Below, one piece after another: positions 1-11,199 of a DNA stretch of 64,000 bases. The DNA comes from Tetrahymena thermophila SB210 (lineage: Eukaryota > Ciliophora > Oligohymenophorea > Hymenostomatida > Tetrahymenidae). A model generated the notes under the pieces. The model made no database searches. It was not told where the DNA came from and saw only the letters and a program-made list of their open reading frames with translations. The DNA lies in assembly GCF_000189635.1 (NCBI RefSeq), contig NW_002476417.1, positions 1-64,000 on the forward strand, written 5' to 3'. A program made the translations under genes and the position numbers. Every line of letters starts with the position of its first letter. Position 1 is the stretch's first letter.

Positions 1-30
1 CCCCAACCCCAAACCCCAACCCCAACCCCT
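1..30. repeat. Macronuclear telomere, C4A2 repeats
   Basis: The window begins with CCCCAA units (C-rich strand), the telomere repeat of Tetrahymena and its relatives. The second unit is CCCCAAA (bases 7-13), one A longer than its neighbours, and the last run of C is followed by T at base 30, where unique sequence starts. Only about four units are present, so the telomere is probably truncated by assembly. The reverse complement is the G-rich 3' strand made by telomerase. This fixes base 1 as a true chromosome end. Confidence 0.97.
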
Positions 31-343
31 ATTTCATATGAATGATTTTTAAATATTAAAATATAATAGGATTAATTCAAAATCTTTATCTATCACCAAT
101 TATTTATTTCTTTATTTTGATTATTTTAAAAGTTAAAATTTTATTTATTCTAAAAATATCACTGTATTCATTAATTCTAAGAATAAAAAATTGTTGGAAT
201 ATTATATTATGAGATTAATACAAAAATACATATTTTAATTAGGTTTTAAAAAAAATAAAATTTTTTATATTCAATATTAAAAAAGAATTTATTTTGTTGA
301 ATTTAATTTAAAAAATTTTAAAGTTAAATTTTATAAAAATTTA

Positions 344-378
344 CTGTCAGATAAACATGAAAAATTATAAAATGCTTC
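344..378 (+). repeat. 35-base direct copy of 45119-45153
   Basis: Read base by base, this stretch is identical to 45119-45153, which lies in exon 2 of the ankyrin-repeat gene and encodes GLSDKHEKLQNAS. It lies four T residues away from a second fragment of the same exon in inverted orientation. A 35-base identity that keeps codon structure is unlikely by chance even at this AT content. Confidence 0.9.
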
Positions 379-382
379 TTTT

Positions 383-432
383 TACATAGATTTTTTCATT
401 TCAATTATATATTTTTAAACAAATGGTAAAAA
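383..432 (-). repeat. 50-base inverted copy of 45392-45441
   Basis: The reverse complement of this stretch is identical to 45392-45441, from the same ankyrin-gene exon; the source encodes FLPFVQKYIIEMKKSM. The two source segments are 238 bases apart and on one strand at 45 kb. Here they are four bases apart and head to head. The copy is not part of an open gene. Confidence 0.9.
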
Positions 433-515
433 TCTAATTACTATTTGGAAGGAACATAAAATAAAAATGTAAATTAATGATTAAATAATTTAAAGATAAA
501 TCTATTTTATAATTT

Positions 516-2291
516 TCAATTTAATTTAACAGTTTTCGGAGAACTCAGGCGTTTGATAAAAATATGCTTTATAGCTTTAATTATGCATTTTAGAAGTTAA
601 AAATCAAAGATTATGAATTTGAACAAGAATAAAATAGTTTCAAATGATATTGATACCATGAGCAGTATAATTGAAGTAATTATTGTAATTAAGACTAATG
701 TAAAATATCTAAAAATTAGAGTTATAGGGTTTATCATCTTTTTACTAGCTTTACCAGTTTTTTTTACAAATGGTTAAAGGTATTTTTAATTGAAATTGTT
801 CCTATTTTACTTGAAAAGGAAGATAGAGACAAAAAATTGTATAAAATTTATAATATTTAAAATAATTTGATCTATTATTGTCTTTGATATTATAAAGCTA
901 TAGTATTTTTATAATTTTACTATTCTCTGATTCACCAATTATTATTAAGCGCTTTCTATCTCAAATTAATTCTTTGATAGAGTTTCAACAACTTCCTAAA
1001 ATTCTTTATTTTTTAAAAATTAAAAGAATTAATAAGATCTTATTAACTCACTTTCTATCAATCCACAATAAGTTAACACATAATATAATAAATTTATGTA
1101 TTTCTAAGTTCCTAGAGCTTTCTCCAATTACATCTACTCATTATGTAAGGAATCTAGAGAGTAAATTTAAATTAGTAGCATTATTACTGCTTAAACTTTG
1201 TAAATATCTTCTTATTTATTTACTCTAATTTAACTTATCTATTATGGTTTTATAAGCAGTTATTTATTGCTTCTAGTTAAATCATTAATGTTTTCCTTTT
1301 GTAAACAATTGTTCTTAATGTACTTTGTAATAAGTAGCTCTAAATTATTATGCTAAGATAACTCTAAGTTAATGTTTTTATTATCAATTAAATCACTAGA
1401 CTAAACAAAAATGGTCTAATTAATTGAAAATTTTTTTTAATTATCCTTATTTTTATTCTGATCTTTAAGAATTTTAGATGCTTTCTGTAGTCTTTTTATT
1501 ATTTAATCAATTTATAACCTAGCTTTTAAATCAACATTTAAACACTAACTAATTATTTTATTCAAGTATTGATATTCTTCTCTCTTTTCGTTTATCTAAT
1601 ACTACTTGAATTCTTTTATTGCTTTATATTCATCATAAATATTTTTACCATAAAATAACGGCCTATCATACAATAATTCATGTAGCAAGCAACCAAAGCT
1701 CCAAACATCTGCCGATTAATCATATTCTTTCATTAAAATTACTTCAGGAGCTAAGTGATTAATAGACTTTAAACAGGTTTTGTTATTCTAAATATAACAA
1801 AAAAGAAAATCTGTTAAAAACAATTAAAATTAATTTTCATGTTGTTAAATTAAAATGCTTTCTAAATTTAAATTCATATGTTTGATGTTGAGACTATGCA
1901 ATTATTGAAGCCCTTTTAATATTTACATGCTAAAATTAATTATAGTATTCAAATCTAAGTCATCATTTCTCTATTAAATAAGAGTCTTTAAAGTCCCATA
2001 AGGATAATATTTACTGACTATATACTAGCAGTCCTATTCATCAAAAATGTTCTCTATTTAAATTATATTTTCAAAACTATTTTCATGTTTTTACTTATTT
2101 ATTATTGCATTTATTATTTAAAATTCTTGAGATCCTTACTAATTATGTTTCAATTGATTCTATTTTATTTGTTTAATAATAACATGCTCGTCTTTTTAAT
2201 TATCTTAATACTTAGCTAAAAGTATTCTTCCATTAGAGTTTATACTTACTTCTTTCTCTATAGAGTACTTATTGCCTAAAACTTAACTCAT
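516..2291 (-). CDS. Pseudokinase with hydrophobic C-terminal extension
   Basis: One intron-free frame of 591 residues in the ciliate code. Residues about 5-300 align by motif to a protein kinase: a degenerate glycine loop (VSINSNGRILL), a beta-3 lysine in VIIK (K40), a catalytic loop reading IKHMNLNLES where HRD and the loop Asn are expected (about 139-148), DFL in place of DFG (164-166), an intact APE (184-186) and DVWSFGCLLHELL for helix F. With HRD and the DFG glycine lost it is probably inactive and may act as a scaffold. The last 200 residues are unlike kinases and very hydrophobic near residues 500-570, perhaps membrane segments, though AT-rich spacer read as codons can look like this. 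The start is the first in-frame ATG before the kinase fold. Its 3' end faces the telomere. Confidence 0.75.
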
Positions 2292-3153
2292 TCCACCTTC
2301 AAAAATAAATTGAGTTGTTTATATTTTTTTATAAAAATTTTAATAGTTTTTATTTAATTTTGATAATTTCCAAATCTTCGAATAATAAATAATTAGATTA
2401 TTGATATAAAGGAAAATATTCAGCAAAAATTAAAAAATTCAATCATTTTAAACCAATATTTTTTAAGAAAAAATATTGATAATAGATAATAATAATTGGA
2501 TTATCAATAGCAAATTTCTCTATTTATTTTTTATGATAGGTAATCGATATTTTATTAAATATTTGAATTTTTTTAAATAACATATCAAAATTATTTAAAA
2601 AATATTTTAACTAAGTTTAATAATCTTACTTAATACATAAACATTATTTATAAAATTTTTTATCCAAAATTATTTTTAAAAAGACAAATATTATTTTAAT
2701 TTCTTTCATAATAACCTTTATAAAAAATGCTTTTTAATAAAATGAATAGGATAGGATCTGGAAATATATTTATCTAATTAAAAAATAAACAATTTTGATG
2801 ATTTTCGTATTTTTATTGATTGGTTTGTAAAAATTAATTAACAAACTAAAATTTATATGATTCTTAAATGCTTTGCTAGAATTTACCAAAGTTAATTTTT
2901 AAAAGATATTATTATTAATAATTTCAAAATTAATTATCCAAAGATATTTTAGAAATAGAATTTGTGATCATAAATATACAAATCTACATAGTTAAATAAG
3001 TGATTTATAAAATTGAAAAAAATAAACATGATATAGGTATTAAGCAAGAATTAAGCCACATATGCTCTTTTAAAATATAGAAGCATTAAACCATTCAACG
3101 CAGTTTATAGCAACCAAATTTTTGCATTTTCATCTAATAGCGATTACAACAAA
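2292..3153. other. AT-rich intergenic spacer
   Basis: This divergent spacer lies between the pseudokinase (minus) and the 300-residue gene (plus), so both promoters should lie here. It holds homopolymer runs and many TGA codons in all frames. I see no gene, RNA or repeat. Confidence 0.6.
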
Positions 3154-4056
3154 ATGATTAAAAGTTTATAAGAAAAAAACATTCTAATAGGGAAAGCTCA
3201 ATTTAGATAACTCTATTTCCCTATAAAGAGAATACACTTTGAAGAAAACAATCCATTTTAAAAGATATATTAAAACCCTTAACAATCTCTTCCAAACATC
3301 AGAAAAAAAGGTAGATTAATGAGGTTCTTTTATCACATTCCCTTCTTCACCTATTTGCTTAATTATGTTTTCTTTTTACCACCAAGCTAATTAGTCCACG
3401 AAGCTATACTAGCATCACTTTTTATAAGTGCTAATTTAAAGAGTTTTACTGATACATTTAAATATTCCAGAGAAATTGGAGAGCTATACATTAACAATGA
3501 TGCATAAAAGTATATAGCTATCTTTCCCAAATACTAAATATTGAGAAATATAAATGAGCTATAAGGAAAGATTAAAGGCAGTTAATATGAACCTAATTAA
3601 GCATTAGGATTTTAATTTACATTGGATGATATTGAATAAATTTCTTTGGTTTCTAATGATCAATAAAAAATTAAAGACTAATTAAATGAAAAGATTGGCA
3701 CTAAGAAAGCTGGATAAGCTGATTCTTAATAAAAATTAAACTAAGCTGAATAAAAATAGCAAATTCTAGAAAAGCTTAAAAATATTGAAGAGAATGATGA
3801 AGCACTTATTATAACAATTTCAAAAGATACTTGGAACTGTGCAAGAACATTTAGGTTAAATTTAAAAGATAACTAACTGCCATAATACAATGATTATATG
3901 ATAGCTTTAGGTTGTAAATAAAGAATAGTTATGAGAGAGTCTATGGCACCAAAAACTGAATAATCTAAAACTGAAACTGCTGACTAAGAAAAGAAAAATG
4001 AAAAAGAATAATAAAATTTTGAATAAAAAATATCTCCTAATCAAGCAGCTTAGTGA
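3154..4056 (+). CDS. Unknown protein, possibly mitochondrial membrane
   Basis: A 300-residue intron-free frame ending in TGA. The first 60 residues are basic (KAQFRQLYFPIKRIHF, then IRKKGRLMR), followed by a hydrophobic stretch (FFYHIPFFTYLLNYVFFLPP, about 65-85) and a second mildly hydrophobic one (EAILASLFISANL). A Gln/Lys-rich segment with coiled-coil character spans about 165-215 and the C-terminal tail is charged. The basic start followed by a hydrophobic helix would suit a mitochondrial membrane protein, but that is inference; I recognise no family. ATG 3154 is the first in-frame ATG: the ATG at 3062 meets TGA after 31 codons. Confidence 0.7.
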
Positions 4057-4965
4057 ATTAGTTTGTATTTAAAATAATATTTTAGTTTTTTATTTTTTTC
4101 TTTCTTAATATACAATCTTAAAATGAATAAAGCTCTTTGTAGAAAAAATATATTTGTAAGAATACTTTATTTTAATTATGAAAAAATCTTTTCAAATTAC
4201 GTTTTATTATTTTTTAATTAACCTAATTTCTCATAAATTAAGATTTATTTTCATTAATTAAATACCAAAAAAAATTATAAATTAAATAGAAATTTATTAA
4301 TTTTTAATATATTTTCATTTGACTAATTTATAACATCTTATATTAGATTTGAATATAAATAATTAAAAATTTTTACAGTGTATTCTCATTAATTAAGGCA
4401 GGCAAGTTGATAAAAATGTTATTTCTCAAAAATTGGAATTATTCTTAATTAAAAACTCTTTATGTTTTAGAAAAATGGACTTTATTAATAATAATTCATA
4501 GTTTCTCACAAGTCAATTTTAATGATTAGTTACTGTAGATTTGATATTTATCTTCATTCAATAGATGAAAAAAAATATTATTTTGTTTGTTTGTATTGTT
4601 TTTGTTATTTTATTGTTAGTATTTTATGATTTTAATTAATTAATATCTGTTTTCTTTTTTTGATATCACTTTTCTGAAATTAAGAAAATTTCTATTGTAA
4701 ATATTATATTTTTTTAGAAAAAATTTGTAACATGAAAATAATATTATTTTGAATAAAAGTGTAGCTGTATATAAAATAGATAGATAGATAATTAGATATA
4801 TCAAAAAAAATTTTATGATAGTTATTATTGATAAAGTTTTATGCATCTTACTTGAAAAATTTAAAAATAATTTTGCAAATATAGTTAATTTCATAAAAAA
4901 AGATTAAAATATTGCGAATTTGCTGACATGATAATTTATTTATATTATTAGTTTGTTTCGATTTA
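4057..4965. other. AT-rich spacer between convergent genes
   Basis: This lies downstream of both the 300-residue gene and the kinase that ends at 4966, so it should contain only 3' UTRs and polyadenylation sites. I see no coding sequence beyond short random frames. Confidence 0.6.
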
Positions 4966-7116
4966 TCAATCCGTCTGAGCGATGATGCTTATATTATTTT
5001 ATTCACAAAAGTTTAATAAATCTAGTGATTTACTGTTTGAAATTTCTATTTACTCTAATCTAAACTAAAGTTATATAGAGCTGAATTTATCTTATTTGTA
5101 GTAAAGTTAATTATTTATTTCATGCTTATAAGCTTCGGTCAGATATAAAAGCGTCTTTTAGAATTCAAAATAATTATTTTATTCTAAAAATCCGAATTCT
5201 TCTATACCTTGCTTGATAAGCTTAAATATAAACTCTTTAAATTATTCTTTTACTACAACAATAGAGCTGGCAATTTATTAGTAAGATTGCTAAATAGATT
5301 TAAACTAATTTTGTTGCATTAGATTATTTAAAAGGTCTTATATTTCATAAAGGTCATTCTCTAAAATTTTGAAAAATATTTTCTTTTCATCTGATTTTTG
5401 ATAAATTTCTACTTCTTCATCAGTAATTATTATAATGTCTTCTAATTGTTATTTAGGATCACCTAAATTGAAAAACTAATCTAATTTACTTTTAAAGCTA
5501 TTTTTCAGATTTTAAATCTCATCTTTAATGATTAGAAGAGATAGCAGCACAGTATTGTCAAAAAGATTTGTAAAATTAGTTTGGGTAAGTTAACTAGTTG
5601 ATTTAACTATGTGATAAGATTTTATTAATTACGATGCAATTTTTTTATAGCTCATATAAATCTATCTGAAATATTGAAGGATATCTTCTATCTTTTGTAT
5701 TGCTTTTTATTTGTTCTGTCTGGATTCACTTAGCTTGATGATGATTTCTAAGTCTTATAATTATGAATCTTCTAATTCTTTATTTTTTAACTAGTCATTT
5801 TAAATTTATTATTGAACATCATCCATAATAATATCCTTATTTTCATTTTCTTTTTATTGAACTTAAGCCATCTAAAGCTATAAATAATTATATTTTTCTT
5901 GAAAGTATTACAATTGAGGACAATCTATATTGAGTTCTTACTTTATATTTTCACATATTTCTAATTTTTACTAAATTAAACATTTTTTGAGTTCCTCGAG
6001 ATTTAGAATTTTTGAGTCTTACAAATCTTGATAATCTTCATTCTTTAATTCTTCTTCCTTAGGGGGAGAAAGCGAATCATATGAAAGTAAGTCTATATAA
6101 TTATTTATTAAGTACTATTTATTGTCAATTTTATTTAAATGTTCCTTCAGGAGTGGATGTTAAAAAAGCTGATCAAATGTAATGCGCTTTTTTTGATTAA
6201 TATCTAACATAGATTTGAGAAGATCTATCATAATATTGCTTCGCTTTATTTTTGAAGACTATATATAACTATCCAAATATTGAAAAGCATCATGTTGCTC
6301 AAGGTTTTTCAAAGAATTTTTAAACTTAAAAAAGATCTTTTCTTCTTTTTCCTAGTATATTTTATTCATATCAATAAGAGGGTGAATTTAAACATTTTTA
6401 TTTTATTATTTGTTTAGTTAAGTCTAACAGTCTTTTAAATTTGGACTCACATAAAGCATCTAAAACAATATTACTCCCAAAGAAAAGACATCAGTATCCT
6501 TCGTTAATTATGAATCTTACATTAAGTTCTCAAATTGATAAAATGGACTATTCATAGTACTGTATTAGAGATGTTCAACATCAAAATTTTCTATAATTTT
6601 GCTCTATCCAAAATCACAAATTTTATACGTATCATTATGGATCATAATATTTTAAGGCTTCATATCTCTATGAATTATGTTATTCTTAAGTAATTCCTTA
6701 TATCCATTTAAGAATTAAACCAAAAATTTAATGATTTCTTACTCAGATAATATTTTAAAATCTTTAAAAAGTAAATCCTAAAGTGACCCGCCATTGCAGT
6801 ATTCCATAACAAAATAGTAATTATTATTACTCTCAAGACAAAATTTTTGATAATTCACTAAATTTATACAATATGGTAGCTTTTCAAGAACGCTTTTTTC
6901 TTTTTCAATAGATATCTACATATTTTTGAGTTTATTTTTTGGAATTATTTTAACAGCTAGATCTAATTGTTTTCTATTTAAATCATAAGCTTTCATTACT
7001 TTTCCAAATTATCCTTAACCTAGAGGAGCATCTTAATAGTTAATTATATATGTAGTACCGCTTAATTTCTTTACTCCTTTCTTTAGTGTAAAAGATTAAA
7101 TTCTTTAATTTTCCAT
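4966..7116 (-). CDS. Ser/Thr protein kinase with C-terminal coiled coil
   Basis: An intron-free gene of 716 residues that phosphorylates Ser/Thr on unknown substrates. All catalytic elements are present: glycine loop LGQGQFGKV (about 32-40), beta-3 lysine in LAVKII (K56), catalytic loop HRDMKPQN (H149-N156), DFG (168-170), and the end of the C-lobe at DQLFQHPLLKEHL (about 310-330). APE is weak: the activation segment reads SPFYQFENLM. The overall look is closest to the ULK/NEK-like kinases that are expanded in ciliates; I do not assign a subfamily. Residues about 350-600 are Gln/Glu/Lys-rich with coiled-coil character. The ATG is the first in frame. Confidence 0.9.
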
Positions 7117-7992
7117 CTTGCTATAAATGAATGATATTTGTTTAAGTTATCAAATATTAATTAGGTATCTGATAAAAATTAATTATTTTTTTTACTTTAA
7201 TAAATAGAATTCAAGTGGAATAAATAAGCCAAACCTTTTTAAAATTAAATATTCTAAAATTATTATTAGAATATTAAAATTTTTAAAATAATATATTCTA
7301 AACAATAAAAATAATTATTTAGTCTTAGATATTAAACATGTAACAAATTTTAAAGAAATTCATAAGTGTAATATTTTTATTAGGAATCAATTTCAGGATA
7401 AAAGAAATAGATCTTTATTATGAATAGAGCATGGTCGAGATATAAAGGCAGATAATAAATATACTTGATTAAGTCATATGATTATAATAAAAGATAATAA
7501 ATAGGTGTTAGGAAAAAAATATAAAAATAAAAAGTATTTTTAAAGAATGTAATAATTTACTTTTAATAAAATTATATATTATCAAATAATTTATACATTT
7601 TTATGGGTTTTATATATTTCATGATAAGTGGGTAGTGGTTATAAATAAAATTACTCTATTTTACAAATTTTTTTAAAAGTTTTATAAAAAATGTCAATTA
7701 AGTCTTAAAGAGTATGAAAAGTTATTAGAAAATTGCTTGAAATTGAATTATTAACAAAAATTTTTTATTAAAGCTGACAAATTACTTAAAAATTTTTATA
7801 ATCTGATCACAACAATTAGACAAAATTCAAAAATAAAATAAAATGTTTTTGTTAATCAACATGTTTACAAAGTTAACAAAAGTGTTATAATTTATATACT
7901 GAATCAGTTACTATAGATAAATTAATTAATTGATATTTGCATAAATATCTCTCTCTAGCCTATTTTTTTACTTAAAAAACTTATATTTATGA
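7117..7992. other. AT-rich spacer
   Basis: This spacer lies upstream of the kinase gene and downstream of the LRR gene, both on the minus strand. I see no gene or structured element. Confidence 0.55.
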
Positions 7993-10095
7993 TCAAAGAA
8001 TTAGTCTAATTTTAATACAATGAGTCATTTATTTTTTCATAGCTTATTTTAGGTGTTGAGCATAAGTCTAATCATTATAATAACCTCGCTAAAGATATGC
8101 TCTAAAATATAATACTTTAATATTTTTACACTTCAGAAGGCCCTTTCCCAAAATTTAAATTAATTATTCTCTACATTAATTATCTCTTATATAAAAGTAG
8201 AAATCAAAGACAGATATTTTTTGAAATTTTTATAAGGTTGTTACAAGAATATTCATTTATTCTAAGTCGACCTTTGAATGAGAAACACTGAGGCACAAAT
8301 GAGTGATATTTTAACAATTCTCTAGACACATTCCAATAAATTTAGCTTCATTTAGACCAAATATGTCAGAATATATTTTAAGATTTAAATAAGTGATACT
8401 CTTATTAATGAGAATAACATCATTTGCTTCACTTTTAAGAAATTAATTGAAATTCATATCCAAGCTCAAAGAAGTTAAATTTTGAAATTTTGATAATGTT
8501 TTTAGTAGATTTTTAAACAATTCCGTTTCCATTCTAACACCACAAAGATTTAAATTTAATTTAGACAATTATAAATGATTTTCTAAATAGATTCTAATAT
8601 TTTCTATTCCTTCTAAAAATTCTAAGCATAAAGAAGATAGACTTAAAGAAGTTATCTTTTAAAGTTTTTCTAAGCTCTTTACAATTATTTTATTACCTTC
8701 TTTTTTTTATTTAATGCCAATTTTATAGGAAGCTAAAGAAAAATCTAAATCAGAAATATTTTGACACTTTTATAAGCTTTAAGCAATATTTTTTATTCCT
8801 TATATTCTAATATCGTGAGAAGATAAATCAAGATGCAATGAAGTAAGATTTGGAGAATTTTCAAAACCCATTCCAATACTCTTGACTCCTTCATCATCAA
8901 GTTTGCAACCAGATAATTGAAGCTTTAATTTTTCAATATTTTGACATTTTTGCAAGCTTAATCCAAGACTTTTTGCATCTAAATCTATAACGCTAATCAT
9001 GATTAGTGTCAAAGAAATAATATTTTAGCATTTAATTAACTTATTATAAAACGGCATTCCTCTAATATCTTCAATATATAAACCATACTTTTTTTTGACC
9101 AAATTTATTTGTAAACTGTCGTAATTTACTGCTTCAACAATATCTTAAATATAATCTAAAGAAAGATTTTTCAGCTTAGAAGATTTGTATTTCAATTCTC
9201 TTAGACAATCCTCATTTATATTATACAAAGCATTTAAGTTTTTGATAAGATTTAAAGGTTGTAGTCTTTAATTCTGATTTGGGTTTACCATTTTAGAAAG
9301 TATTTTTTAGATAAATTATATTTGCTCAGAGTTATGTAAAAATTGCAATACAGATAGTAAATCTTTTTCCTTCAAATCATCCAACTCAGCTTTTGTAAGT
9401 TTTCTTTATATAAAAGCTTCAGTTAAAAGTAATCCTATTGAGTATATATCTACAGAAATATTGAATTATATCTTTAATCCATTAATAACTTCAGGTGACC
9501 TATAGCATAATTTGCCATCATCGAATGTTTAGATTTTTTCATAAAAAGGGTTAGATTTTATTTTAGATAATCCGTAATTGGCTATCTTGAATTGATTCTT
9601 AGACTTGCTATATAAAATGCTTTCATGCTTAATATCACTATGAATAGTGTCGTATTTCTAAAACAAGAGTAAACAGTGCAACAATTGATATGTTAATGCT
9701 AAGACTTGTTCAAAGCTAAGGGTATTTAAGTCAAGGATAGTAGCTAAATTGCATTAACAAATCTCTGCAACTATTCCAATAAACTTTTATCTCTTATCTT
9801 AAATTGTTTCTATGATTTATAATGCATATTTTTTATTTTCGAAGACTTAAATAACCTAGATTTCTTTGTAAAATTCTTGTAAATAAGCTTTATTTTGTTA
9901 CTTAAGTCTTTAAATAATCTTGATTGCTACTTATTACTGTAATCTGTAAGAATATGCCATAACAATAATAGAGAAATCTCCTTTTACTAATACCTTTTGG
10001 TATTCATACTTATTCTTCTAAAGTAAATCTTTTATAACCTTTTCCTCTTTAGCTTCTTGCGATATTTGCATTTAATTGATTTATTCGTTTTCCAT
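7993..10095 (-). CDS. Kinase-like domain fused to leucine-rich repeats
   Basis: 700 residues without introns. Residues about 25-310 form a kinase fold: beta-3 lysine in VAIKII, catalytic loop IHSDIKHESIL (HRD to HSD, catalytic Asp kept, loop Asn lost), NYG instead of DFG, and SPE for APE followed by VDIYSIGLLL. Loss of the Mg-binding Asp of DFG predicts weak or no activity. From about residue 380 come ribonuclease-inhibitor-type leucine-rich repeats of roughly 25-30 residues, for example NIEKLKLQLSGCKLDDEGVK and NLTSLSLDMN, running almost to the end. The kinase-LRR arrangement is common in Tetrahymena-like genomes. The LRR part probably binds a partner and the kinase part regulates; both are inference. 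ATG 10095 is the first in frame. Confidence 0.87.
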
Positions 10096-10783
10096 TGCTT
10101 TAAAATTTTCTCTTTTCTTTATGATCAGGATAATATAATAGAATATAGCCAATCAATAACAGTATCTATATTTAAAAATAAATGAAAGTGAATAAGTTTA
10201 ATTGTAAATTTATTTTTTGAAAGCATTAAATTTTATAAACAAACTATATGTTTCTAATTTTTTTTTATCTGAAATATTTGAGAACAAATAAATTAATTAT
10301 AATAAGAATTTATTACATATAAATATACAGTCTTCGGATCAGAAATTGTCTATATATTATATAAAGTTATGTTAGCAACTTATTATTATTATTCTTCTTC
10401 TTCTACTAAATATCTTTTATTAAAACACACAAATAAATATCAACTAACAAGTAAAAATATTAAAAAAAAATGTTTAATAGCTCTTACTTATGCTTCCTTA
10501 AATTAATTTAACAATCCTAATATATTATTAATGTTAAAATTATTAAATTTGAACACATTATTATTCAGTTACCTTTATTTTTTAAAGACTTATTTCATAT
10601 TATTTGCTTTCTAAACTGACAAAAAATTTTAAATAAAATGGATTTAATAGCAATTTAAATTAAATTCTTTCATTTAAGATTTCATTTAAAATATTTAGTT
10701 ATATTTTTTCATGAAATTCATTTTTTAAAAATTGTTTTTTACATTTAATTGAAAACGAAAATAAATCCTAAAAATAAAAAGAA
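10096..10783. other. AT-rich spacer with TTA/TTC microsatellite
   Basis: Upstream of the LRR kinase-like gene. It contains a short trinucleotide tract (TTATTATTATTCTTCTTCTTC, about 10380-10401). I see no coding sequence. Confidence 0.55.
10776..10780 (-). terminator. Pol III T5 terminator of tRNA-Glu
   Basis: Five T residues on the minus strand start three bases past the discriminator, the usual RNA polymerase III termination signal; a second T run follows. Confidence 0.85.
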
Positions 10784-10856
10784 TTCCCCCACCGGGACTT
10801 GAACCCGGGTCTGAAGGGTGAAAACCTTCTATCCTAACCTGCTAGACTATAGGGGA
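10784..10856 (-). tRNA. tRNA-Glu (anticodon UUC)
   Basis: A full cloverleaf can be drawn by eye. The acceptor stem pairs TCCCCTA with TGGGGGA, with A as discriminator. The D arm is present. The anticodon stem pairs GAAGG with CCTTC around loop TTTTCAC (anticodon TTC), and the T arm pairs CCGGG with CCCGG around TTCAAGT. There is no intron and no encoded CCA. The internal A and B boxes are intact. It decodes GAA/GAG; it is not one of the suppressor-like Gln tRNAs that read UAA/UAG. Confidence 0.97.
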
Positions 10857-11199
10857 TTTCTAACAATTAAATAAAATTCTAGTCTTATTTTCTCAAAAAT
10901 ATTAAAAAAGAAAGAAATAAAAATAAATCTAAAAAAACATTAATTAATAAAGCATCTTTTTTTTAGAGATTATTTGTTTCATAATTCATTTTTATATTAA
11001 ATAAATTTCATCAAACTATTTTCAAAATTTGCAAGGAAAAAAAATATTGATTCATAATTTTTTTTTTTTTTGAAGTGAAATAAAAAAATTAAAAAGAAAA
11101 AATTATAATTGTATTTTTAAACAAAAAATTAATTATCAGAGGAAATTGAAAAGTAAATAAGTTTTTAAAGAAATAAATTTTTTAAACAGGTAAACGCAA
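10857..11199. other. AT-rich spacer
   Basis: Upstream of the tRNA, with long A and T homopolymers (a T run near 11058-11072). I see no gene. Confidence 0.5.

Larger units (their letters stand above)
31..515. other. Subtelomeric spacer with copied gene fragments
   Basis: AT-rich non-coding DNA between the telomere and the 3' end of the first gene. Bases 344-378 and 383-432 are copies, in opposite orientations, of two separate stretches of the ankyrin-repeat gene near 45 kb. I see no other coding sequence, no tandem satellite, and no copy of the Tetrahymena chromosome breakage sequence, which is normally lost when the end forms. Confidence 0.8.

Noticed and set aside
541-565. Recurrent TTGATAAAAAT motif (near 555, 4410, 24800 inverted, 24975)
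   Set aside because: Flanks differ between sites, and an 11-base AT-rich word is expected several times in 64 kb of this composition.
974-1228. Plus-strand standard-code ORF of 84 codons
   Set aside because: It lies antisense to the C-terminal half of the pseudokinase gene (516-2291, minus) and has no domain; it is a shadow frame.
10784-10856. Suppressor-type tRNA-Gln for UAA/UAG
   Set aside because: The anticodon reads TTC, which decodes Glu codons.
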